Below are positions 1 through 6,538 of a DNA stretch of 14,846 nt, in pieces; position 1 is the stretch's first letter; each line of letters begins with the position of its first letter. The translations under genes and the position numbers were made by a program. The stretch is from Deltaproteobacteria bacterium (GTDB lineage: Bacteria; Desulfobacterota; Syntrophia; Syntrophales; UBA2185): contig JAPLJQ010000063.1 in assembly GCA_026388495.1 (NCBI GenBank), positions 1-14,846 of the forward strand. The letters are read 5' to 3'. Under the pieces are notes generated by a model. It worked only from the letters and a program-made list of their open reading frames with translations, ran no database searches and had not been told where the DNA came from.

Positions 1-492
1 CCCGATGACGGCGACCCGCGCACGGGCACCCGATTCCCCCGTCAGGATATCCTCAGCGTCCACCGTGTCTTTTCCCCACAGATGAGAGGCGTCGCGGAGT
101 TCCGCTTTGCCGTTCTTGATATAGAGATAGACCGGCGTGTCGCTGATTCCCCTGAAAAAAATGCCGTCATAACCGCACCGTTTGATGGCGGGAGAAAAAC
201 TGCCGCCGCAGTTGGCATCGCCCCAACCGCCGGTGAGGGGGGATTTCCCCACGACCATCCACCGGCCGGAGAAGAGGCTTCCCGTGCCGGTCAGGAGTCC
301 GGAAACGAAACCGAGAATATTATCCGGACCGAGTGGATCGGCCCCCGCGGGGATCCTGTTGTAGAGAATGTGGGCGGCCAGCCCCATCCCGGATAGGTGG
401 TGTTCGTAAACATCGTCGGGGATAGTCTCCTCACGGCACTCACGCGAGGAGAGATCCACCATTAAAATCTTGCCCATATATCCAAACGTCAT
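1..492 (-). CDS. Aldehyde:ferredoxin oxidoreductase (AOR family), N-terminal part, cut by window edge
   Basis: The minus-strand frame is open from 492 to the window edge (164 codons) and reads as the N-terminal domain of the tungsten/molybdenum pterin AOR family, which oxidises aldehydes to carboxylic acids with ferredoxin as electron acceptor. Visible family features are the GYMGKILMVDLSS start, the LYNRIPAGADPLGPDNIL block, the SGLLTGTG and GRWMVVGKSPLTG segments, and the glycine-rich NCGGSFSPAIKRCGYDGIFFRG region of the pterin-binding domain. The cysteines for the [4Fe-4S] cluster lie in the missing part. An AAGGAG ribosome-binding site sits 6 bases before the ATG at 492; the in-frame ATG at 498 abuts it directly and is less likely. 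There is no signal peptide, so it is cytoplasmic. The gene has its own promoter and follows a terminator, so it is probably not co-transcribed with the diiron gene upstream. The substrate cannot be told from this fragment. Confidence 0.9.
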   Translation of the reverse strand, partial: MTFGYMGKILMVDLSSRECREETIPDDVYEHHLSGMGLAAHILYNRIPAGADPLGPDNILGFVSGLLTGTGSLFSGRWMVVGKSPLTGGWGDANCGGSFSPAIKRCGYDGIFFRGISDTPVYLYIKNGKAELRDASHLWGKDTVDAEDILTGESGARARVAVIG

Positions 493-504
493 GCCCATCT
501 CCTT

Positions 505-527
505 AAATAGGGACAGCGCCCCTATTT
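505..527 (-). promoter_or_regulatory. Leader hairpin directly before the AOR ribosome-binding site
   Basis: AAATAGGG (505-512) and CCCTATTT (520-527) form a perfect 8-bp inverted repeat with a 7-base loop. It lies in the predicted AOR mRNA leader, its edge touching the AAGGAG at about 499-504. It could influence translation initiation, or be a REP-like palindrome. Its function is inferred only from its position. Confidence 0.45.
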
Positions 528-552
528 TCCCCTATTATCTCTCTTTATTTCT

Positions 553-582
553 ATTGTACCAAGAATTCGGTGAAAGTGTTAA
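553..582 (-). promoter_or_regulatory. Predicted sigma70-type promoter for the AOR gene
   Basis: On the minus strand, TTAACA (577-582) and TACAAT (553-558) are separated by 18 bases; each differs from consensus at one position. Transcription would start near 546, leaving a leader of about 54 bases that contains the hairpin at 505-527. Confidence 0.55.
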
Positions 583-648
583 GATAAAAACGTCTTCGAT
601 AACAAAATGAGTGTTTTGCATAAAGGATCACAAGTTGTTGTGGGCCTA

Positions 649-777
649 AGTACAGTGGTTCATAAATTCGGTTACGTATTGTCATTTCGAACGAAGTGAG
701 AAATCTTAATGGATATGAGGAGGTGAAAGATATCTCCCTTCGGTCGATATGACACAGAATTTACGAAATGAAGTACT
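649..777. repeat. Imperfect palindromic element of the GTCATTTCGA...GAGAAATCTT type
   Basis: The core left arm starts GTCATTTCGAACGAAGTGAG at 681; the matching right arm ends at 753 and on the opposite strand reads GTCATATCGACCGAAGGGAG. Outside the core the arms continue to pair imperfectly as far as AGTAC (649-653) and GTACT (773-777), so the whole stretch could fold into one long hairpin. The core arm sequence is shared with the elements at 9189-9350 and 11056-11216, but the centre differs. There is no transposase, so it would be non-autonomous if mobile. Confidence 0.65.
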
Positions 778-824
778 AAGCGATCCGGCGATCTTGCTGA
801 ATATCGTTACGTCATAAGATTGAT

Positions 825-865
825 AAAAAAAGGGATCTTTGTGATCGCTGTCATAAAGATCCCTT
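825..865 (-). terminator. Intrinsic terminator of the diiron gene
   Basis: A perfect stem GGGATCTTT (832-840) / AAAGATCCC (855-863), extended by A-T pairs, has a 14-base loop. On the minus strand it is followed by seven T residues (831-825). It lies about 80 bases downstream of the stop codon of the diiron protein gene and separates that transcript from the AOR gene. Confidence 0.85.
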
Positions 866-944
866 GATGATCGAAACATAATTTTTTAACGATCCGGAAC
901 GTTAAAACGTCGTTTCTCCTGCCTGTAAGAGAGGGCGGGTCCGG

Positions 945-1463
945 TTAGGCGCCGTCCAGACCTCCACCTTCCTTTTTTCTAAACCAGGACGCAGGATCGG
1001 TCATATATTCCTCCGTGTCTTTGAGCGACACATAGTGTTCGTGTTCGATATCGGCAAGGAGATTGAAAAATGCCTTTTCTTTCGGGTCGGAAACGTCATC
1101 GCGAAGGTTTGCATAATGCTCCGCGCCCCTGGCCTCAAATTCGATGGCTACGCGGACGGCCTTCAGGTCATCGGCATCGCCTTTGGCATCCTTTGGCGTC
1201 TTCTTGACGGCATCTTTAAGGACGTTCCTGACAATCGTTTCTTTTACCTTCAGGGGAACGGTTTCGGGCCATTTCTTTTCTTTATCCCAGTTTTCACTGA
1301 GCTGTTTAAGCCTCTCGTAATGTTCCAGTTCTTCTCCCCCTATCTGCTGAAACATGGCTTTGCCAACGGGATTCTTCGTTCTCTCCGCATTTTTGAGATA
1401 GAATTCATGTTCCTTAATCTCGTTGTTAAGGGCAACCTGTAGTGCATTCTGTCGTGTATTCAT
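945..1463 (-). CDS. Ferritin-like diiron protein, rubrerythrin family without rubredoxin domain
   Basis: The 172-residue protein is almost wholly helical in character and carries two copies of the diiron-ligand pattern of rubrerythrin-like proteins. The first half has NEIKEHEFY (E15-Y22) and EELEHY (E44/E45 with H48); the second has EFEARGAEHY (E108-Y117) and DIEHEHY (E140 with H143). A charged linker of about 45 residues joins the halves. No CxxC rubredoxin domain is present, so electrons would have to come from a separate partner. Family knowledge suggests peroxide reduction or iron handling in the cytoplasm of an anaerobe. An AAGGAGG site lies just before the ATG at 1463. The gene has its own upstream region with two PerR/Fur-like boxes and its own terminator, so it looks monocistronic and stress- or iron-regulated. 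The exact reaction is not decided by sequence. Confidence 0.85.
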   Translation of the reverse strand: MNTRQNALQVALNNEIKEHEFYLKNAERTKNPVGKAMFQQIGGEELEHYERLKQLSENWDKEKKWPETVPLKVKETIVRNVLKDAVKKTPKDAKGDADDLKAVRVAIEFEARGAEHYANLRDDVSDPKEKAFFNLLADIEHEHYVSLKDTEEYMTDPASWFRKKEGGGLDGA

Positions 1464-1500
1464 GAAGAGCCTCCTTCTTGATGTTTGAAATTTCTCCGTT

Positions 1501-1590
1501 TATATGAAAATCCCCCTACCCCCCTTTGCTAAAGGGGGGCAGGGGAGGATTTTCATGTTTCGTTGTGCCCACGCCTGGGCATGGGGGTTA
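1501..1590 (+). repeat. ~90-bp double-hairpin repeat, copy 1
   Basis: The unit begins TATATGAAAATCCCCC, forms a nearly perfect hairpin at 1506-1554 (loop around TTTGCTAAA), continues TTTCGTTGTGCCC and ends with a small perfect hairpin GCCCA-CGCC-TGGGC (1567-1580) and GGGTTA. A second copy in the opposite orientation lies at 6623-6713. This copy falls in the predicted 5' leader of the diiron gene, between its promoter and its start codon. Confidence 0.85.
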
Positions 1591-1679
1591 GTTAAGTGGT
1601 TATGATACAAGGACCGCTCTTGCCTCGAAAATCAGTTTCTATCCAATATCTGATTGTTTTGTTTCCGACACCCCCTTGT

Positions 1680-1732
1680 TTATAATAATTATCATCTGGT
1701 AAGTAATTTAATCACGTAATAATTATTGTCAA
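1680..1732 (-). promoter_or_regulatory. Predicted promoter of the diiron gene with two PerR/Fur-like boxes
   Basis: On the minus strand, TTGACA (1727-1732) is followed at 16 bases by TAAATT (1705-1710), a fair sigma70-type promoter. Two 7-1-7 palindromes flank it. One at 1680-1694 (TTATAATAATTATCA on the plus strand) differs at one position from the PerR box TTATAATNATTATAA and, read on the other strand, at one position from the Fur box TGATAATNATTATCA. The other at 1717-1731 (TAATAATTATTGTCA) is a weaker match and overlaps the -35 element. Their centres are 37 bases apart. PerR or Fur control of a rubrerythrin-type gene is common in anaerobes; which regulator acts here is an inference. Confidence 0.55.
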
Positions 1733-1748
1733 GGTTCTTTTTCAAATC

Positions 1749-2039
1749 TTATTCGACTGATCCTTCCAGCAATTCCCTGATCACCGGTTTCACATAAATA
1801 TCGCCGAGATCAAACATTTTCAACGCCGCTGTCATGACCTGAATCTTCTCTTGGGATGTTGCATGGGAGTGGATGATGAGAACGTATTTTCCTTTTATGC
1901 GGCAAAGCCCGCCTGTCCCGGAGGATTCTTCCACGATTACGTTCTCGTAGCGTACCGCTATTCCGAGTTTCTCAGCCAGTTCTTCGAGCTGGGTCAGAAT
2001 GAACACTTCTTTCAAAGGAGGGACCTTTTGTCTGGTCAT
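1749..2039 (-). CDS. Small conserved-looking protein of unknown function downstream of the carboxylase genes
   Basis: I do not recognise a named family. The 96-residue protein reads as a compact soluble alpha/beta domain: an amphipathic helix (about 15-26, LTQLEELAEKLG), a strand (IAVRYENVIVEE), a loop with GGLCRIKGKYVLIIHSHA (43-60) that contains the only cysteine, and a helical end (EKIQVMTAALKMF). There are no membrane segments and no signal peptide. It starts 54 bases after the biotin carboxylase stop on the same strand, so it probably belongs to the carboxylase operon. The ATG at 2039 is chosen; a TTG at 2057 would add six residues. Neither start has a strong ribosome-binding site. A link to carboxylase function is suggested only by position. 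Confidence 0.7.
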   Translation of the reverse strand: MTRQKVPPLKEVFILTQLEELAEKLGIAVRYENVIVEESSGTGGLCRIKGKYVLIIHSHATSQEKIQVMTAALKMFDLGDIYVKPVIRELLEGSVE

Positions 2040-2093
2040 ACGGTTTGATCCCAACAATGGCCGGTTGATATGTTGAAAATTTATTTTTTTAAT

Positions 2094-4148
2094 CTAACCA
2101 TAGAAAATATCCAGATCCTCTTCGGACGGCATATCATCTACTTTCAGCTTGATAAGAATGTCTCCCGTCTCTACGGCCTGGCCGGGACTGACGAAAATCT
2201 TTTCTATCAACGCGTCACTGGGAGCTGCGACAAAACTTTCCATCTTCATGGATTCTATGCTGATAAGATCCTGCCCCCGATAGATGCGATCTCCCTTTTT
2301 AACCAGGATGGCGACGACCATTCCCGGCATGGGACAGCGAACGACATCCTCAGCGGGTACCTTTTTGGGCTTCGGCATGTGATATGACAGGTTCCATTCC
2401 AGGGGGCTGTAGATTCCGAATGTACGGGTGGCGCCGCGGTGGGCAACCCATATGTTGTTTTCCTTATATTTGGTGCGGAAGAATTGGGTTTTTCCGTCGA
2501 TCCTGAGTTTGATTCTGCGCCGGTAAAACTCGAATTCGGGAGCGACAATCTGATATTTACGTCCACTTACCATCACCGTCCAGCTTCGAGGGGCGGGATT
2601 ATTGATAAGGCGCAATTCAAAAAAAACATCTTCTCCCTTCACCATGTAAGTAACCTGGTTTTTTGACTGATGTGGAACACCCACTTTTGCCATCATCGGC
2701 TTAAGAGATTCATGAACCAGGGATTGTCGGTTGTGGTAGATAAGGGTTACGGCTATCGCCATGAATTGAAGCCACTCTTCGGGAGTGGGTAGTTTCATCT
2801 GGCCGTTCTCAAAGTGCTCATCGATGAAATCCGTAGACAGATCGCCTTTCATAAACGACGGGTGATTGATGACGGCGTTCACAAAATCGATATTGGTGAT
2901 CAATCCCTCGACATGGTACGCGTTCAGGATCTGGACAAGGGATTCAATAGCCTCCCTTCTTGTTTCACCCCAGGCAATGACCTTGGACAGCAGGGAATCG
3001 TAATAGGTGCTGATAAAACTTCCGGCTTCGATGCTGCTGTCAATCCGAACGTTTTTTATTCGAGCTGTCGCATACCGCGTAATCATGCCGGTGACAGGCA
3101 GGAAATTCCGGGCCGGATCTTCTGCGCAGATTCTTGTTTCGATGGCCCATCCGGTTGTGATGGCGTCTTCCTGCCGGAGAAGCAGTTTTTCTCCCGCCGC
3201 GATGCGAAGCTGGAGTTCCACAAGGTCCAGACGGGTGACCATCTCGGTTACGGGGTGTTCCACCTGGAGGCGCGTATTCATTTCCAGAAAGTAGATATTC
3301 CTGTCCGAATCATCCATGATAAATTCAACGGTGCCTGCATTCGTATAACCCGCCTCCCGGGCAAGATTGCACGCCATCGCCCCCATGCGCTGACGCAGGG
3401 CGTCGTCAATGGCCGTCGACGGGGTCTCCTCAATGATTTTCTGATACCGTCTCTGGATGGAGCATTCTCTTTCCCCGAGATGAATGACATTGCCGTAATG
3501 ATCGGCGATGATCTGTATTTCAATATGACGGATCCTGGGAATGTAGCGCTCCACAAAAAAGTCGTCGGATCCAAAGGCCTTTCGTGCCTCGTTCTGACAG
3601 GACTCCACGGCGGCCCGCAAATCCGCCTTGTCATGCACCACCCGTATCCCTCTTCCCCCCCCGGCTCGCGCCGCCCTGATCATTAACGGATATCCGATCT
3701 GCGGGGCGACCGTCGCCGCTTCTGCGAGCGTGGCGATACGTTCTTTGTGTCCGGGCTTTATGGGAATGCCGAGCTTTTCGGCAAACGCCTTTGCCGTCGT
3801 TTTATCCCCCATGGTCGCGATGACGGACGCCGGAGGGCCGATAAACACCAGTCCTGATCCGGCAACCATGTCGGCGAATTCCGCATTCTCCGACAGAAAA
3901 CCGTACCCGGGATGGATCGCCTGACACTTGTGGGAAAGGGCGATGTCGATGATTTTCTCCTTCGCCAGATACGATTCCTCCGGCCTGGAGCCCCCCAGGA
4001 ATGCATTTTCGTCAGCTTCTCTGACATGGAGAGAACGGGAATCCGCTTCAGAATAGACTGCCACCGTCTTGATGCCCATCCGTTTGCAGGTTCTGATGAC
4101 ACGGATGGCTATTTCACCTCGATTTGCAATGAGAATTTTTTTAAACAT
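2094..4148 (-). CDS. Acyl-CoA carboxylase alpha subunit: biotin carboxylase plus biotin carrier domain
   Basis: The 684-residue protein has the layout of the alpha subunit of acetyl/propionyl-CoA carboxylases: biotin carboxylase (about 1-450), a beta-rich linking region (about 500-590) and a C-terminal biotinyl domain (about 600-670) with PMPGM (607-610 region) and ESMKMES, K635 being the biotinylation site. It carboxylates its own biotin with ATP and bicarbonate and hands the carboxyl group to the carboxyltransferase encoded just upstream. Conserved residues include K116 (GDK), H208 (RHIEIQ), E275, E289, E297 (NTRLQVEHP) and R339. The ATP-loop lysine (E. coli K159) is R158, and the following loop reads AARAGGGRG rather than the usual glycine run. 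The start at 4148 has a GAGGGGG site and lies 9 bases after the upstream stop, indicating translational coupling. It is a cytoplasmic protein. A short acidic tail follows the biotinyl domain. Confidence 0.93.
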   Translation of the reverse strand: MFKKILIANRGEIAIRVIRTCKRMGIKTVAVYSEADSRSLHVREADENAFLGGSRPEESYLAKEKIIDIALSHKCQAIHPGYGFLSENAEFADMVAGSGLVFIGPPASVIATMGDKTTAKAFAEKLGIPIKPGHKERIATLAEAATVAPQIGYPLMIRAARAGGGRGIRVVHDKADLRAAVESCQNEARKAFGSDDFFVERYIPRIRHIEIQIIADHYGNVIHLGERECSIQRRYQKIIEETPSTAIDDALRQRMGAMACNLAREAGYTNAGTVEFIMDDSDRNIYFLEMNTRLQVEHPVTEMVTRLDLVELQLRIAAGEKLLLRQEDAITTGWAIETRICAEDPARNFLPVTGMITRYATARIKNVRIDSSIEAGSFISTYYDSLLSKVIAWGETRREAIESLVQILNAYHVEGLITNIDFVNAVINHPSFMKGDLSTDFIDEHFENGQMKLPTPEEWLQFMAIAVTLIYHNRQSLVHESLKPMMAKVGVPHQSKNQVTYMVKGEDVFFELRLINNPAPRSWTVMVSGRKYQIVAPEFEFYRRRIKLRIDGKTQFFRTKYKENNIWVAHRGATRTFGIYSPLEWNLSYHMPKPKKVPAEDVVRCPMPGMVVAILVKKGDRIYRGQDLISIESMKMESFVAAPSDALIEKIFVSPGQAVETGDILIKLKVDDMPSEEDLDIFYG

Positions 4149-4157
4149 CGTACCCCC

Positions 4158-5777
4158 TCAAAGAGGAATATTTCCATGCAACCGTTCCGGCCGTTCCCTC
4201 TTTTTTCCCTCCAGAAACTGGAGGCTCCGGATGATCCGGTGCCGTGTGTCCCGGGGGAAAATGACGTCGTCGATGTATCCCCTCTGGGCGGACAGGAAGG
4301 GATTGACATATGTCTTCCGGTATTCTTCCGTTCGCTGCGCGAGCGCCGCCGCCGGGTCCGATGCGGATTGGATTTCCTTACGGAAGATCACTTCTGCTGC
4401 GCCTTTCGGTCCCATCACGGCAATTTCCGCTGACGGCCAGGCATAATTGATATCGCTGCCGATATGTTTGGAGTTCATGACAACATAGGCGCCCCCATAA
4501 GCCTTGCGGACGATGACGGTGATGCGCGGCACCGTGGCTTCGATAAAGGCATAAAGCAGTTTTGCGCCGTGTTGGATAATTCCTCCCTGCTCCTGTTCCG
4601 GGCCCGGCATAAAACCCGGCACATCCACAAGGCATATCAAAGGAATGTTGAAGGCGTCGCAGAACCGGACGAATCGCGCCGCCTTGGTTGACGCATTGTT
4701 ATCCAGCACCCCCGCCAGGACAAATGGCTGGTTCGCCACCAGCCCGATCGTCTGACCCCCCAGGCGACCAAATCCACAAATGATGTTTCTTGCATAGAGG
4801 GACTGGATTTCTAAAAACTCGGCCCCGTCAAGGATACTGTGGATGAGGACCTTCATATCGTAACTCTGGTTTGAGTTTTCAGGGACGATATAATCCAGGG
4901 CCGGGTCGGTCCGTTCCGCCGGATCGCTGAGGTCCAGAATGGGAGCCCTCTGTCTGTTGTTGGATGGAAGGTAGTTGATCAATCGCCTCACTTCCCTCAG
5001 GCACAGGATGTCGTTGGGCAGCACAAAATGAGCCACCCCGCTTTTTTCGCCGTGAATCTTTGCGCCGCCGAGATCCTCGTGGGAAATAGTCGTATGGGTG
5101 ACCGTTTCCACGACATTCGGTCCCGTCACAAACATGTAGGACGTATCCTCGACCATGAAGATGAAATCGGTGAGGGCGGGACTGTACACGGCGCCTCCCG
5201 CGCAGGGTCCCATGATGCAGGAGATTTGCGGAATCATCCCGCTGGCCAGGGCGTTTCTCTTGAAAATATCACCGTAAGACGCCAAAGCATCCACGCCTTC
5301 CTGAATGCGCGCCCCTCCCGAATCATTGAGCCCGATGAGGGGAGCCCCCACTCTCACGGCGTGATCCATCACCTTGCTGATCTTCTGGGAGTGCGCTTCC
5401 CCCAACGACCCGCCGCGGACGGTAAAATCCTGACTGAACATGAATACTTCCCGGCCGTCGATCGTGCCATGTCCCGTTATCACACCGTCTCCGGCGTACC
5501 GCTGTTCCTGGCCGAAGGCGCCGCCTCTTCCCGTTTTCAGAAGATCAAATTCCTCGAAGGACCCCTCGTCCAGCAGCAGATCTATACGTTCCCGCGCCGT
5601 GAGCTTCCCTCTCCGGTGTTGATCTTCAATCAATTCAACGCCTCCCCCCTTCAAGGTCTCATCTCTCATGATTTCCAGGGATTTCAACATTTTCTGTGAG
5701 GCCTGTACCGTTTCATATTGTGGGGACGGTTTCTTCTTTTTCTCACGGGTGTTTTCCCGGGTTAGTCTTTCTTTCAT
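4158..5777 (-). CDS. Acyl-CoA carboxylase beta subunit (carboxyltransferase, PccB/AccB family)
   Basis: This two-lobed crotonase-fold carboxyltransferase transfers the carboxyl group from biotin to a short-chain acyl-CoA. Numbering from the longest frame, the N lobe shows GKLTARERIDLLLDEGSFEE, NDSGGARIQEGV and the oxyanion loop GPCAGGAV (197-204); the C lobe shows DVPGFMPG and KAYGGAYVVMNSK (432-444). In that numbering the residue aligned with the acyl-selectivity Asp of propionyl-CoA carboxylases (GGAYDVM) is V439, as in acetyl-CoA-accepting relatives, but transcarboxylase and decarboxylase homologues also lack that Asp. The AAGGAG site lies six bases before the ATG at 5777; the ATG at 5780 is possible, and the longer TTG start at 5798 is not, since it places the ribosome-binding site inside the gene. 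It forms an operon with the biotin carboxylase (9-base gap). The substrate is therefore left open between acetyl-, propionyl- and related acyl-CoAs. Confidence 0.92.
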   Translation of the reverse strand: MKERLTRENTREKKKKPSPQYETVQASQKMLKSLEIMRDETLKGGGVELIEDQHRRGKLTARERIDLLLDEGSFEEFDLLKTGRGGAFGQEQRYAGDGVITGHGTIDGREVFMFSQDFTVRGGSLGEAHSQKISKVMDHAVRVGAPLIGLNDSGGARIQEGVDALASYGDIFKRNALASGMIPQISCIMGPCAGGAVYSPALTDFIFMVEDTSYMFVTGPNVVETVTHTTISHEDLGGAKIHGEKSGVAHFVLPNDILCLREVRRLINYLPSNNRQRAPILDLSDPAERTDPALDYIVPENSNQSYDMKVLIHSILDGAEFLEIQSLYARNIICGFGRLGGQTIGLVANQPFVLAGVLDNNASTKAARFVRFCDAFNIPLICLVDVPGFMPGPEQEQGGIIQHGAKLLYAFIEATVPRITVIVRKAYGGAYVVMNSKHIGSDINYAWPSAEIAVMGPKGAAEVIFRKEIQSASDPAAALAQRTEEYRKTYVNPFLSAQRGYIDDVIFPRDTRHRIIRSLQFLEGKKRERPERLHGNIPL

Positions 5778-5790
5778 CATACACTCCTTA

Positions 5791-5829
5791 AAACACAAAA
5801 CCCCGATCTCTTTTGAGGAAACGGGGTTT
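5791..5829 (-). terminator. Terminator-like hairpin between vapC and the carboxylase genes (possible attenuator)
   Basis: AAACCCCG (5798-5805) and CGGGGTTT (5822-5829) form a perfect 8-bp stem with a 16-base loop that holds a smaller CTC/GAG pairing. On the minus strand it is followed by TTTTGTGTTTT, so it looks like an intrinsic terminator for vapBC. It ends only a few bases before the AAGGAG of the carboxyltransferase gene, so any transcript entering that gene from upstream must pass it. Confidence 0.65.
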
Positions 5830-5865
5830 AAGTAATCTTAACATGGCATTCCTCGGTCAAAGTTG

Positions 5866-6276
5866 TCAGGGTTCAATCCTGTTTAAACCTTCGATCTGGG
5901 ATAAATGCTTCCGATCAAATGAATAAATTTCGGTGATGTTCAACTTTTCCATGAGGGCGGCAATATAGCCGTCGATAAAATCGATGTTCCTGCCCTGATA
6001 ATGGTCCAGCGCCCGTGCTACAACGGCGCTGTTTGTTACATCCAGTCCCGGTGTTGCCAGGATGGCACGGATCATGGGTGCAATATCCTCAGGCTTCAAA
6101 TCGTAGGCAGACTCCAAAACCCAGATAAGTTCCGCCAGCACAAGGTCTGCTGTGGCCAATTTAACGGCGCCGGCTGCTGCATCACTCAGGAGTTGTTCAA
6201 CGCGGTCAGCTTTAGCGGGATCATCGTTCGTGAGGTAACGAACGAAAAGATTGGTGTCAACGAAACAGATTTTCAC
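5866..6276 (-). CDS. vapC: VapC-family PIN-domain toxin (putative ribonuclease)
   Basis: The 136-residue protein is a PIN domain. Its first acidic residue is D7 in CFVDTNLFVRYLTNDD, followed by E49 (LAELIWVLE), D99/D102 in NIDFIDGYIAALMEK and D121 in SFDRKHL. These match the Mg2+-binding acidic set of VapC toxins, which cleave tRNA or other RNA. The start is taken as GTG at 6276, which overlaps the TGA of the antitoxin gene by four bases (GTGA), a typical coupled arrangement. The frame is open a further 101 codons upstream, but that part lies across the antitoxin gene and does not look like protein. The target RNA cannot be read from sequence. A terminator-like hairpin follows the gene. Confidence 0.88.
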   Translation of the reverse strand: MKICFVDTNLFVRYLTNDDPAKADRVEQLLSDAAAGAVKLATADLVLAELIWVLESAYDLKPEDIAPMIRAILATPGLDVTNSAVVARALDHYQGRNIDFIDGYIAALMEKLNITEIYSFDRKHLSQIEGLNRIEP

Positions 6277-6518
6277 TCGCTTTCCTCCGCAACCCTTCTG
6301 GCAACGGCTGCTTTTGCCTGGGCTCGCTCCTTTATGAATGAACCTGGTTCTTTGGTCTTCACCGCTCCACGGAAGGACTTCAGCGTCCTGATGGGGTGGA
6401 GGAGAACCCGCTCTCCCTCCCGAATGAACGCAACCCGGTCGTTTGGATGGATCCCCAAAGCATCGCGAATCGATTTCGGAATTGTCACTTGTCCTTTGCC
6501 CGTCACTGTTGATAACAT
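6273..6518 (-). CDS. vapB: AbrB/SpoVT-like (VapB-type) antitoxin
   Basis: The 81-residue protein begins with a swapped-hairpin AbrB DNA-binding domain: TGKGQVTIPKSIRDALGIHPNDRVAF, about residues 6-31, then EGERVLLHP. The charged helical C-terminus (about 50-81) would wrap the toxin and block its active site. Family knowledge predicts that it binds the operon promoter and represses it together with VapC. An AGAGGT-type ribosome-binding site lies upstream of the ATG at 6518. The stop overlaps the GTG start of vapC. The palindrome at 6539-6564 is its likely operator. Confidence 0.88.
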   Translation of the reverse strand: MLSTVTGKGQVTIPKSIRDALGIHPNDRVAFIREGERVLLHPIRTLKSFRGAVKTKEPGSFIKERAQAKAAVARRVAEESE

Positions 6519-6538
6519 AGATACTACCTCTCGTAGAA

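Larger units (their letters stand above)
493..944. other. Intergenic region between diiron gene and AOR gene
   Basis: This 452-base stretch holds, from left to right, a leader hairpin next to the AOR ribosome-binding site, a sigma70-type promoter for the AOR gene, an imperfect palindromic element and the intrinsic terminator of the diiron gene. I see no further coding potential: no open frame has a plausible start, ribosome-binding site and protein-like composition. The remaining spacer (583-648 and 778-824) shows nothing I can name. Confidence 0.6.

Noticed and set aside
82..396. 104-codon plus-strand open frame at the left edge
   Set aside because: It is opposite the AOR N-terminus, which matches its family strongly in the other strand.
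1501..1590. CRISPR-like repeat
   Set aside because: The repeats are isolated hairpins thousands of bases apart, with no regular spacers and no cas genes.
2814..3686. 290-codon plus-strand open frame
   Set aside because: It lies wholly opposite the well-supported biotin carboxylase gene, has no recognisable domain and no ribosome-binding site; it is a shadow frame.
5028..5699. 223-codon plus-strand open frame
   Set aside because: Antisense to the carboxyltransferase gene, with composition unlike a protein family; a shadow frame.
5778..5798. TTG start of the carboxyltransferase gene at 5798
   Set aside because: It would put the AAGGAG ribosome-binding site inside the coding region; the ATGs just after that site are far better.
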